Source: Pseudoalteromonas phenolica
Lineage (GTDB): Bacteria > Pseudomonadota > Gammaproteobacteria > Enterobacterales > Alteromonadaceae
Direction: 5' to 3'
Assembly: GCF_001444405.1 (NCBI RefSeq)
Contig: NZ_CP013187.1
Location: forward strand, 2,728,001 to 2,792,000
DNA: 64,000 nt
Each line of letters begins with the position of its first letter. Positions within the stretch are counted from its first letter, which is position 1. The notes beneath the pieces are model-generated. The model saw nothing but the letters and a program-made list of their open reading frames with translations. It made no database searches and was not told the origin of the DNA. The translations under genes and the position numbers were made by a program. This document shows, in pieces, positions 35,083 to 44,600 of this stretch.

Positions 35083-35839
35083 ATGAAATACAAAGAAGCA
35101 CTCTTAATCATCAGCACCGCACTTCTTTCTGCATGCGACTCAAAAGATAGCTATTCAACGGATGTCCGCGACTTCTCTTATAACGTTGCATTAGACGTTG
35201 TAAGTGACCAAAAAAACTCAACGAGTGATATAGGCCTAAGTCAGTAGACTTATACTCGAAAGATGGTGCGCGGATAAAATTGAATAATGGAGATCAGTTT
35301 AACATTACATTAAATAATCAAGTTCATCGAGATAAGAACTTTGTAAAATCTTTACCAACTGAAACTGTATGCTGTGTCGTTGAGGGTGAGCCTTCAACCA
35401 TGATCAAAACTGACGAGGAACATATACTTCAAGCGGAGTTTGTAAGAAATAATGAAGTGACAGATTCTTTTGAGCTTTCTATTCCACAAGTACCAAACTC
35501 TATCGACATTGCTGACACTACTTTTGTTTATAACCTCAATGAAGGGCAAGATATAAAGATTGAATGGGAAGCACAATCAGAAAACTTCTCGGCTATTTCG
35601 TTTGAAGACCCTTCATTCTGCATTGACTTTAATACAAATCATATCGATTTTGAACCAAACCAAACGTCGGTTAAATTACCAGTAAAAATAAAGATACATG
35701 CGGCACTGATGAGTTTTCAATTACAGTCGTTGGTGAAATAAGTACAAGTGGCAATAAAGAAACTGAACTTACCAATGCTCCTGTAAGCTTTGCGATTACT
35801 CATAAAGTACAAGTTGAATTTAATGTTAAATTTAATTAA
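35083..35839 (+). pseudogene. lipoprotein gene broken by two frameshifts
   Basis: The first frame (35083-35247) gives a lipoprotein signal (IISTALLSAC, Cys18) and stops at DIGLSQ. Another frame continues sensibly from about 35240 (VDLYSKDGARIKLNNGDQFN) to 35741. A third frame from about 35685 (DTCGTDEFSITVVGEIS) runs to the stop at 35837-35839. Joined, they would give an exported protein of about 250 residues with Ig-like beta character. The second shift is at an A-rich tract. Two shifts suggest a decayed gene, although sequencing error is possible. The family is not recognised. Confidence 0.7.
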
Positions 35840-35848
35840 TTGGCATAC

Positions 35849-35893
35849 CCGAGACTTTATTAGTTCATTTTAGAACTAGGAACTCGGTTTTTT
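35849..35893 (+). terminator. terminator after the broken lipoprotein gene
   Basis: Long interrupted stem (CCGAG/CTCGG outside, TAGTTC/GAACTA inside) followed by six T. Confidence 0.75.
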
Positions 35894-35915
35894 CATCAGA
35901 TTTCTGATTGATCAT

Positions 35916-35946
35916 AACCCCACTTTTTCAGTGGGGTTTATTTTTT
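35916..35946 (+). terminator. second tandem terminator
   Basis: Perfect nine-pair stem AACCCCACT/AGTGGGGTT with a five-base loop, then TATTTTTT. It is the stronger of the two plus-strand terminators here and insulates the convergent gene. Confidence 0.9.
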
Positions 35947-35981
35947 GAAACAGCAATTACTTATAATTTTAAGTCGAGCTC

Positions 35982-36824
35982 TCAAATATCAGCTAAGTAT
36001 TTGTTTTTAAGTTGTGAGTCTAAATCTGCCAAATAATCTAAACCGTAACTGTGTTTTGAAAAGTTTTTAAGCAAATGTTCCGGTAGAGTTTTCTTAGTTT
36101 CTTTATAACAACTTGCTACACCGCAACTGATCGCCGCAACACTATCAGTGTCTCCACCAAAGTTAACTGCATTCCTAATTAAAGTGCTATAGCAATTATG
36201 ACCCATTAAATTACTTATCACCGCTGATAAAGTGTCTTCAGATATAGCTTTTACTCTTCCATGCCAACCACTATTTACTTTGTAACCTAGCGATAATAAG
36301 TATTCAGGTAATTCAATAAGGGTGACCTTACCATACAAGCCAGCATGTGCTGCAAGAGCAATACAAACTGACGCGTCAATTGCGATAGGATGATTATGAG
36401 TTACGCTTGCCTGAATAGTGGCGTGATCTATCACCTCCGCTTCACTGTTAAAATAACCTAAAGGCACAGAACGCATCATAGCGCCATTCCCGAAACTATC
36501 CGAATTGATCATACGAGCAAAAATGGCTGCATTTTCTGCTTCTGAAAATGCAGTTTGTAAACGCTTTGCATAACCATGAACAGGGTCTCGCTTGTAGCAT
36601 TCATAAAATACCTCGGCGATATTCTCTTGAGTCCACTCTATGTCTTTAAGCATTAGCTCTGCTAGTGCCAATGACATTTGAGTATCATCAGTGTAACACC
36701 CTTTAATTCCAGATAATTGATGCGCTCGATAATCGATTAGCTTATTTTCGGCTACGATTACTTCTTGTTCTACGAACTCAAAACCGGCACCGTAAGCATC
36801 TGCAACCGCGATTTCAACCAACAT
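35982..36824 (-). CDS. ADP-ribosylglycohydrolase family protein
   Basis: 280 residues of the DraG/ARH fold, which removes ADP-ribose from proteins or nucleic acids using two magnesium ions. Both metal motifs are intact: TDDTQM with Asp46-Asp47, and GGDTDS with Asp225 and Asp227. The N-terminus AVADAYGAGFEF corresponds to the family's first helix. The upstream gene on the same strand, 55 bp away, is of unknown function. The pair is AT-rich with terminators around it, like an acquired cassette. Confidence 0.88.
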   Translation of the reverse strand: MLVEIAVADAYGAGFEFVEQEVIVAENKLIDYRAHQLSGIKGCYTDDTQMSLALAELMLKDIEWTQENIAEVFYECYKRDPVHGYAKRLQTAFSEAENAAIFARMINSDSFGNGAMMRSVPLGYFNSEAEVIDHATIQASVTHNHPIAIDASVCIALAAHAGLYGKVTLIELPEYLLSLGYKVNSGWHGRVKAISEDTLSAVISNLMGHNCYSTLIRNAVNFGGDTDSVAAISCGVASCYKETKKTLPEHLLKNFSKHSYGLDYLADLDSQLKNKYLADI

Positions 36825-36879
36825 AAAAAATTATCCTAGTAGTTTTATAAATACAAAGCATTTTAATTAAAAAATTTAC

Positions 36880-37626
36880 TTACATCACAACATTATAAAA
36901 CATTGCTTTAAATACTTGTTCTGTTGATTGCTCATCTTCTCTGTGTATATCATTTGCTGCTATCTCTTTCAAAGCTGGTAAAAAATCTTCGTCAACTTTG
37001 AGGTTGTCGTACATTTCTTGATTTAAAAAAGCGTAAAGCTCACCACATCCACCTTCGCCACAACTCCTGTTATACCGACGAAAACAGCTTGTTAGTATTT
37101 TTCTTTTATCTTCGAAACTTGAAGCAAAATAACGCTCGTAAAAAGCATTATTGCTTTCAAACTCCTCATGATTAGTTTGTAATAATTTAAGCGCTCTCTG
37201 CTGCACTAACTTACTTGAAGTTTCGAAACAGAAGTTGAAGTAGAGACCTGGCAGCCAAAATCTTCCTCTAGTATCACCTAAGGAGTCCTTAACTATATAC
37301 TCCAAAAATTCCCCGCCAGTATCCTTATCAACAGATACTTTCGCCTCTACCATGAAATCTGAGTCAAGCTTATACCTGTAAACTCTAGTCGAATGCGAGA
37401 CCATTCTCTGTTCTGGAGTTATATACTCTCCATTAAGACTATCAAAAACATAAAAGTTAATTGAATTAGAACCATCTGAATTACTAATTGTTTCTTCAAC
37501 TACGAAATGACTATCATTTTCGATGTAATAAACATGAGTAATTTCCCCATTTTCTAAGTCAGACATAAAATCTGCCTGACTTAGTGGATGATTCAAACTC
37601 TGTACATTTGAATTACCAATTATCAT
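36880..37626 (-). CDS. hypothetical protein beside the ADP-ribosylglycohydrolase
   Basis: A 248-residue soluble protein that I do not recognise. The start ATG is supported by AAAGG 8 bp upstream. The N-terminal half is beta-rich (THVYYIENDSHFVVEETI; TRVYRYKLDSDFMVEAKVSV). The C-terminal half is helical with a Cys cluster, CFRRYNRSCGEGGCGELYAF, near 182-201. No signal peptide or membrane segment is visible. Position suggests a functional link to the hydrolase, for example as its substrate or as a modifying enzyme, but no ADP-ribosyltransferase motif could be identified. Confidence 0.6.
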   Translation of the reverse strand: MIIGNSNVQSLNHPLSQADFMSDLENGEITHVYYIENDSHFVVEETISNSDGSNSINFYVFDSLNGEYITPEQRMVSHSTRVYRYKLDSDFMVEAKVSVDKDTGGEFLEYIVKDSLGDTRGRFWLPGLYFNFCFETSSKLVQQRALKLLQTNHEEFESNNAFYERYFASSFEDKRKILTSCFRRYNRSCGEGGCGELYAFLNQEMYDNLKVDEDFLPALKEIAANDIHREDEQSTEQVFKAMFYNVVM

Positions 37627-37976
37627 TTATTTAACCTTTGCTTTAATTAAGCAAAATAGCATTATTACCTTCTTAATTACCAATCATTCATATTTAGTAA
37701 AAGAGAAAAGAATATTTGAGAGTCGCGCTAACGTTCCAGATATTTTGAAAAGAGTAGTCATTGCAATCACCTTAATCTTCTCATCACCATATCGAGTGAA
37801 AAGCATTCACATTAAATAACAAATACGAAAGCATCTCCAATAGATTCTTAATTCTCTCCCTACAAATAAGACTTTGGTATAAAGTCAGTTATTTAATGAC
37901 AACGCTAACTTAAATCAACTTTTCTGTGCTCTGTTACGTGTTAAAGTTATAAAAAATGTTTGGTAAGGAACAGTAG
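37627..37976. other. divergent intergenic region upstream of patZ
   Basis: 350 bp, AT-rich. A small inverted repeat GACTTT/AAAGTC at 37870-37886 lies about 95 bp before patZ. I see no gene and no convincing promoter. Confidence 0.45.
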
Positions 37977-40658
37977 ATGAGTGTTAAGCGGATCAGCCAG
38001 TTTTTTAATCCTAAGTCAGTTGCAGTCATTGGTGCGTCAAATAATGCGGGGCGTGCAGGCTTTGTAGTTATGCGCAACTTACTTCAAGGTGGCTTTAAAG
38101 GGCCGATCATGCCGGTTTCTCCAAAGCATAAAGCGGTGCATGGTGTGCTTGCCTACCACAACATTAAAGCGCTGCCGCAAACACCTGATCTTGCTGTCAT
38201 CTGTACCAACAAAAATACCTTAAAGCAAATCATCATCGAACTCGGTGAGCTAGGCTGTCAACATGCAATTATTATAGCCTCGGGTGCAAACCAAGCTCAA
38301 AAGAGCGCCCTTAAGCAGACTGCAAAAGAAGCGGGCGTGACTCTACTTGGACCCAACTGTTTAGGCCTACTCATACCTCACTTAGGTTTAAATGCCAGCT
38401 TTTCGCATACTGTCGCTGAGCCAGGCAAATTGGCGTTTATTTCACAGTCGGCAGCAGTGTGCTCAACCATTTTAGATTGGGCGCAGAATAAGCGTATTGG
38501 TTTTTCATACTTTATTTCTGTCGGCGATTGTATTGATATCGACTTTGACGAGTTATTGGACTTTTTAGGCCGTGATGCGAAAACTCGCGCGATATTACTG
38601 TATATCGATAACATTGATGACGTTCGCCGCTTTATATCTGCCGCACGTGCCGCTGCATTCAGTAAACCTGTGTTGGTAATTAAAACAGGTCGCACTCGCG
38701 CTGGTGCAGAAGCTGCGTATATTCATACTGGCGGCCAAAGCAGTGACGACGCGGTGTACGATGCCATGTTCCAACGAGCGGGTATGCTAAGGGTGAATGA
38801 TTTACGAGAGCTCTTTGCCGCCACTCAGACCTTGGCGCTTCACCCTAAACTGTTACAAGTAGAACAGTTGACCATTCTCACCAATGGCGGCGGCCCAGGC
38901 ATTATGGCGGTTGATACACTTTTACAAGGCTCAGGAAAACTGGCGGAGCTGAGTGACCAAACTCGTGAAGCATTGAATAAAGTCATTCCTCAGGCTGAGA
39001 AAATCTATAACCCCGTCGATTTATTTGGAGACTCATCACCAAAACGCTACCAACAAGCGCTAGAGATATTGCTTAAAGCGCCTGAGGTGAAAAACTTACT
39101 GATCATCCACACGCCTTCAGCGCTTGCACCCAGCGAAGAGTATGCTGAGATCATTGCCAACGCCTTAGAAAAAATTCCAAAAATGGCTCGCCCTTATGTC
39201 ATGACCGTATTTATGGGAGAGTATGCGGCTTATGAAGCGCGCTATGTGTGTGCGGAACATTCAATTCCGACCTACCGCACACCTGAAGGCGCGGTTGGGG
39301 CATTTATGCACTTAGTAAGCTATCGCCGTAACCAAAAGCATTTAACGCAAACGCCTGAGTCGATCAGTAGCGACCTATTGATCAATAGTCAGGCGGCAAA
39401 GCATGAAATTGCAGAGTTTATCGCTGAAGGCCATACCCACTTATCAACGCACCTTGCCCGAAAAGTTTTATCTCACTATTCAATTGAGTGTATTCAAACT
39501 GAAATTGCGCTCACTCCAAGCGAAGCAAAAGAGCAAGCTGAGCGACTTGGTTTTCCTGTGGCGTTAAAGCTTATCAGCCCGTCTATTCCTTCAAAGTCTG
39601 AAGTGGGTGGCGTAGTACTGAATTTAAATGATGGCAATGAAGTCGAGCAAAATGCCTTTGCCATCTTGCTACGTATTAAAGAAGCCTACCCGGATGCCAT
39701 TATTGAAGGTTTTTCATTGCAGCGTATGGCGCCTAGAGCCGGTGCACAAGAGCTGCGTATTGCCATCAAAACCGAGCCTGGCTTTGGTCCTGTCATATTG
39801 TTAGGTGAAGCAGGTACCGGTCTTGAGTTCTCTCAAGCCGCAGTGGCCCTCCCTCCACTTAATATGAACTTGGCCAAATACTTAATCGCTGCAGCCCAAG
39901 ACAAAGGCGTGCTAAAAGAGCGCACCTTACCCGATAAAGTCGATAAATATCGCCTTTGCGCCCTGCTGACGCGTATTTCACAATTATTGGTTGACCAACC
40001 CGATATTTATAATTTAGAGCTTAACCCTGTACTTGCCAGTGAAGGGCAATTTTTAGTACTCGACGCCGCGATACAGCTTCGCCCTTATCAGGTCAAAGCC
40101 AATCGCAAACGCTTAGCCATCAAACCTTATCCCAAAGAGTGGGAGCAGAAGGTCACTTTGAAAGATGGCCAAGCAGCTGTTTTAAGACCAATACGCCCTG
40201 AAGATGAGCGCGCCCACCAAGAGTTTGACCAGTCGCTGACCAAAGAAGACAGATATAAACGCTTCTTTGGTGAACTGCCTGAGTTCAACCATGAACAATT
40301 GGCTAAAATGACGCAAATTGATTACGACCGAGAAATGGCATTCATCGTCTCTGCCCCGCATAAAAGCGCTTATCGCACGCTGGGAGTATCTCGCGTATTA
40401 ATGGATCCAGATAATCTCTCTGCGGAATTTGCTGTTGTCGTTCGCTCAGGAAGCCAAGGCTTAGGACTTGGAAAACTGCTTATGAATGCAGCCATAGACT
40501 ATTGCCGTAGCCAAGGAGTGGGCGTTGTTGAAGGTATTACTCTGCCAGAAAATACCGGCATGATTGAGCTTTCTAAGCGCTTAGGCTTCAAAGTAACCCG
40601 TGACTTTGAAGAAGGAACCATTAATATGGTTTTGAAGTTAGATGAAGCACAACAATAA
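37977..40658 (+). CDS. patZ: PatZ-like protein lysine acetyltransferase (acyl-CoA synthetase-like/GNAT)
   Basis: 893 residues, colinear with E. coli PatZ (886): CoA-binding domain (SVAVIGASNNAGRAG), succinyl-CoA-ligase-like domains, ATP-grasp domain (PVALKLISPSIPSKSEVGG) and a C-terminal GNAT domain (SGSQGLGLGKLLM). PatZ acetylates lysines, for example on acetyl-CoA synthetase. The segment YIHTGGQSSDDAVYDA keeps His250 at the place of the phosphohistidine of active NDP-forming acyl-CoA synthetases; in E. coli PatZ the aligned residue, as I recall it, is Asn. The downstream channel gene begins 3 bp after the stop. Confidence 0.9.
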   Translation: MSVKRISQFFNPKSVAVIGASNNAGRAGFVVMRNLLQGGFKGPIMPVSPKHKAVHGVLAYHNIKALPQTPDLAVICTNKNTLKQIIIELGELGCQHAIIIASGANQAQKSALKQTAKEAGVTLLGPNCLGLLIPHLGLNASFSHTVAEPGKLAFISQSAAVCSTILDWAQNKRIGFSYFISVGDCIDIDFDELLDFLGRDAKTRAILLYIDNIDDVRRFISAARAAAFSKPVLVIKTGRTRAGAEAAYIHTGGQSSDDAVYDAMFQRAGMLRVNDLRELFAATQTLALHPKLLQVEQLTILTNGGGPGIMAVDTLLQGSGKLAELSDQTREALNKVIPQAEKIYNPVDLFGDSSPKRYQQALEILLKAPEVKNLLIIHTPSALAPSEEYAEIIANALEKIPKMARPYVMTVFMGEYAAYEARYVCAEHSIPTYRTPEGAVGAFMHLVSYRRNQKHLTQTPESISSDLLINSQAAKHEIAEFIAEGHTHLSTHLARKVLSHYSIECIQTEIALTPSEAKEQAERLGFPVALKLISPSIPSKSEVGGVVLNLNDGNEVEQNAFAILLRIKEAYPDAIIEGFSLQRMAPRAGAQELRIAIKTEPGFGPVILLGEAGTGLEFSQAAVALPPLNMNLAKYLIAAAQDKGVLKERTLPDKVDKYRLCALLTRISQLLVDQPDIYNLELNPVLASEGQFLVLDAAIQLRPYQVKANRKRLAIKPYPKEWEQKVTLKDGQAAVLRPIRPEDERAHQEFDQSLTKEDRYKRFFGELPEFNHEQLAKMTQIDYDREMAFIVSAPHKSAYRTLGVSRVLMDPDNLSAEFAVVVRSGSQGLGLGKLLMNAAIDYCRSQGVGVVEGITLPENTGMIELSKRLGFKVTRDFEEGTINMVLKLDEAQQ

Positions 40659-40661
40659 ACT

Positions 40662-41606
40662 ATGCTAACAAACAGACAAAAGGTCGCAAGCTTACTTGAA
40701 AGTAGTGGCCGACATCAAAAAGCAGGTCACATACTCGATGTATTTTTGATCTGCTTAATTATGGTTAATGTGATTGCCATTGTTTTAGAATCTGTGGCCT
40801 CACTCGCCCAAACTTATCACACTGTTTTTCTTGTTATAGAGATTGGTTCTGTCGCCATATTTACTATAGAGTACTTAGCAAGGTTATGGTCTTGTGTCGA
40901 TAAAATCGAATACAAACAAGTTAAAGGCTCAAACCTGAAAAAGCGCTTTAAATATGCACTGACGCCGCTTGCGATAATTGATTTACTCGCTATCGCGCCA
41001 ACCATTCTGATGATGTTCTTCAGCTTTGATCTGCGTTTCTTACGTGTTGTAAGATTACTAAGAATATTCAAACTAACCCGTTACTCAAAAGCCATGCAGT
41101 TGTTATTGGCAGCATTTAAAGAAGAAGCCAGCAGTTTAATGGCGGCCTTTTTTATTATGTCTGTAGTGCTTATCATGGCGTCATGCGGTATTTATCTTAT
41201 TGAACACGATGTTCAACCCGATAAGTTTGGCTCAATACCTGATGCTATGTGGTGGGCAATGGCCACTCTAACCACAGTTGGTTACGGTGATGTGGTACCT
41301 ATTACGCCATTAGGTCGCTTTTTTGGCGGTGTCATTACTATGCTAAGTATGGGTATGGTAGCCATACCAACGGGTTTATTAGCATCGAGCTTTGCTGAGC
41401 AGTTACGTAAGCGTCGTGAAGTTTTTCATGAAGCTGTATTACATAGCTTGATAGACGGCCATGTTGACGAAGAAGAACGCGCCCATCTTGAGGCCCTGAG
41501 AGTTGAATTGGGGCTAAGCGCTGCTGAAGCTAACCAAGCTATCAAAGTGATGACCAATAAACGCGTCCATAGCCAGTATTGCAGGCACTGTGGCCACAAG
41601 CTTTAG
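40662..41606 (+). CDS. voltage-gated-type ion channel (potassium filter)
   Basis: A 314-residue six-segment channel. S4 carries regularly spaced charges (Arg125, 128, 131, 134, Lys137, Arg140 in FDLRFLRVVRLLRIFKLTR). The pore has TTVGYGD at 204-210, the potassium selectivity filter. The cytosolic tail is helical and ends in CRHCGHKL, a possible zinc site (Cys307, Cys310). It follows patZ by 3 bp, so the two are co-transcribed. Confidence 0.9.
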   Translation: MLTNRQKVASLLESSGRHQKAGHILDVFLICLIMVNVIAIVLESVASLAQTYHTVFLVIEIGSVAIFTIEYLARLWSCVDKIEYKQVKGSNLKKRFKYALTPLAIIDLLAIAPTILMMFFSFDLRFLRVVRLLRIFKLTRYSKAMQLLLAAFKEEASSLMAAFFIMSVVLIMASCGIYLIEHDVQPDKFGSIPDAMWWAMATLTTVGYGDVVPITPLGRFFGGVITMLSMGMVAIPTGLLASSFAEQLRKRREVFHEAVLHSLIDGHVDEEERAHLEALRVELGLSAAEANQAIKVMTNKRVHSQYCRHCGHKL

Positions 41607-41629
41607 CCACAGTAATTTTATATTTTTTA
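41588..41629 (+). terminator. possible terminator of patZ-channel operon
   Basis: CTGTGGC/GCCACAG arms around the stop codon, then TAATTTTATATTTTTT. The stem overlaps the last codons. Confidence 0.5.
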
Positions 41630-44600
41630 AGGTTCTAATTCTGCGGGGATTTTAGGAGCAAAAACATACCAAGCTTTATCTAGCATGTTTGCTACATGAT
41701 CACCTGTGATTGGGTCACCATAAATTGGGCCTTGAAAAATTTCACAGCCAATATCTCTGAATGTATTTATTTGCTCAGCGTTAACCACGCCTTCAGCAAT
41801 ACAACGCTTTTCAAGCAGATTAGCAACACTAATCACTGCGTGGGCAATCACTGCTTGATCCCCCTCTTTTTGATTAATGAGTGCTGGCGCTATCTTAAAG
41901 GCATCAACGGGTAGGCTTTGCAAAGAGGCCAGAGACGCAAATTCAGAGCCAAAACCATTAATATGAATCTGACAGCCAATTGATTTAAGTTGAGTCATTA
42001 AACAAAGTGTTTGCTCAGAATTAATCACCGTCAGTGCTTCGGTGATCTCAAAGACAACATGCTCTGCGCCAATATTCGAACGTGAAATCACATTTGCAAT
42101 ACGACTCAACAAATCACCCTGCACTAAGTCTGCAGCAGTCAAATTAACCGCTAAATAAAGATTCGGGTGATGCAAGTGCCACTGCTTTAACTCAATAAGG
42201 CCGGCACTCAAAGCATGTAATAAAAGCCGGTGACTCGCGCCTATTTGCTTGGCCACGTCATTGACATCTTGTTGAGAGTAATCATCTAGTGATGGCCATT
42301 TAAGTGAGACTTCGAGCCCTTCTACTTGTTGTGTTTCATAGTTCAAAATTGGTTGATATTGATTTACGAAGTTGCCTTCTTTAAGCGAAGTCATAAGGCT
42401 TTGTTCGATTGCAAAGATCCTTTCAGCACGCGTTTGCATGGCACGTGTAAAGAACTTGTAGTCTCTGCTTGTTTCGTCCATGGCATGATTTAACGCCATG
42501 CGTGATTTTTGACATAGTTCTTCAGCATTATCAGCATCTTCTGGAAAACTCGCTACACCAATAAATGGAACTAGTTGGATGTTATGACCATCGATTAATT
42601 GTGCATACTCAAACTGACTTTTAATTTTAGTGATGAATTGGGTAACCTCAGCAGGTTCAGTTAATCGCTCTAACAGCACCATAAATTCACGGCCATTGGC
42701 AAACGCGATGTTAACTTGCTGCCCAAGGCTAAGCGACAATTGCTTAGCAATGTGCTTGATTAAGCTAACAAAAAATGACTTACCATAAATGTCATAGAAA
42801 TGTTTAAGTCGGTCGACTCTTATCGCCATCACCGCTAAGCTTTGATTAGGCTCATTTTGACTGATGGCATGTTCAACCCAATCTATAAAACGAGCTTTGC
42901 CAGCAAGCTGTGTGACAGTATTGATATTTTCTAGCTGCTGTAATGAGCGTTCAGAACGTTTTTGTGCACTGATATCGGTTAAACCAACCACATAATTACT
43001 CAATTCACCATTTCCATCAGATACTGCCGTCACTTTAATAAGTACATGGCATTGTGTACCATCAGGCAGGCCGAGCCTTTCCTCACCAACAAAGTATTCC
43101 GATACTTTTAGCTGACTTATTTTGCGTAAGTAATGCATTCTCGTTGCAATTGGCAACCCTAAGTTTAGGGCTGAGCTAGACTTTGGCTCTTCTTCAATAT
43201 TAAAAGCTTGTTGTAAAGCTGCATTACACGCTTTAATACGCAACTGCTTATCTAGAATAAACACCCAGTCTCTCGCTTGCTCAAAAGCTGCACCAAACAA
43301 TCTTGCCCGCTCAGCAAACATCTTCTCTCTGGTGAGGTTGGTATAAGTACCCGTTACACGCTCAGGCACATCGTTGGTCCACGCCATAACTTTGCCCGAG
43401 TCTTTATACCAACGCCAATGACCTTCTTTATGCTGCACACGATATGTGCAATTAAAATAGCCTTTATTAGTTGTTACGAACTCGAGCCATTCAAGTCTAA
43501 ATAAATTACGTTCAAATGGATGAATTTTCTGCAAATACTCATCCAATGTTACAGCATCATTACTATATCCCAGCTCTGCGGTTAATCTGGGTTGATAGAT
43601 TAAGTGATGATCTAACTGCCAGTCCCATACCCCTGAATCACTACTTTCAAGTGCAAGCTTTAAACGCATTTCACTAGTTTGTGTCTCTTTGTGTGCCGCC
43701 AGTAGAATTTGCTCAATGCGTTGCTTTCGACGCAACCACAAAGCAAATAAAAGAGTAATAATAAAAACATAGCTGGCTATCGCCAAAGGAGAGCGCCAGA
43801 CAGGATAATTCACTTTAATACTGAGCGAAGCTGGCGGCGTGTAGTCTCCTGTGAGCGGATCTTTAGCCCATACCTTCAACTGATAATTCCCTGGGTTTAA
43901 CTTTGGAAACACAACCCGATTATTGCCTCGCGTTAAAATCCTTTGCCCACCTGAAATTTGATATTCGTAGACAATACGCTCTTGATAAATGAAGCTCATC
44001 GCAGAAAAAGACACTTCTAGGCCTATATCATCGTGGGTTAATTCAATCTCTTCAAACACCTTAAGCCCACTGTGAGTTAGCTTTCTTGACATAAGTTCAA
44101 CAGAGGTAATATTTACCCTATCTAATAAATTTCTCTGTGGTCTATTTACCTTAGGGTCAAACATAGTGAAGCCTTTTACTGAACCATAAGCAATATGACC
44201 ATTACTGAGTTTTAAAGTCGCTCCACCGTTAAATTCATTACTCAGTAACCCATCACCAGTAGTAAATTGCTGTAAATGAAGATTATCAGGGTCTAAACGC
44301 CAAATTCCTTTATGAGAAGACATCCAAATCATACCTTCATCGTCTTCTTGCATACCGTACATTAAGGTGCCAAGGTTGTTTTCTTCTAAGTCTATGGTGT
44401 GCACACGCTCAGAGCTTTGCGGGTCGAGACCTATTAATCCGTAATTTGAAAGCGACAGCCACAGAATATTATTTTTATCTATCATGTATGATTGCACGAT
44501 AATGGGTATATCTTTATGCGCGTCCGGAACCGCATAAATGGTATGCAATTTATTAAAGATGGGGTCAAAGCGATACAAAGTTCCGCCCGTAAAAAACAAC

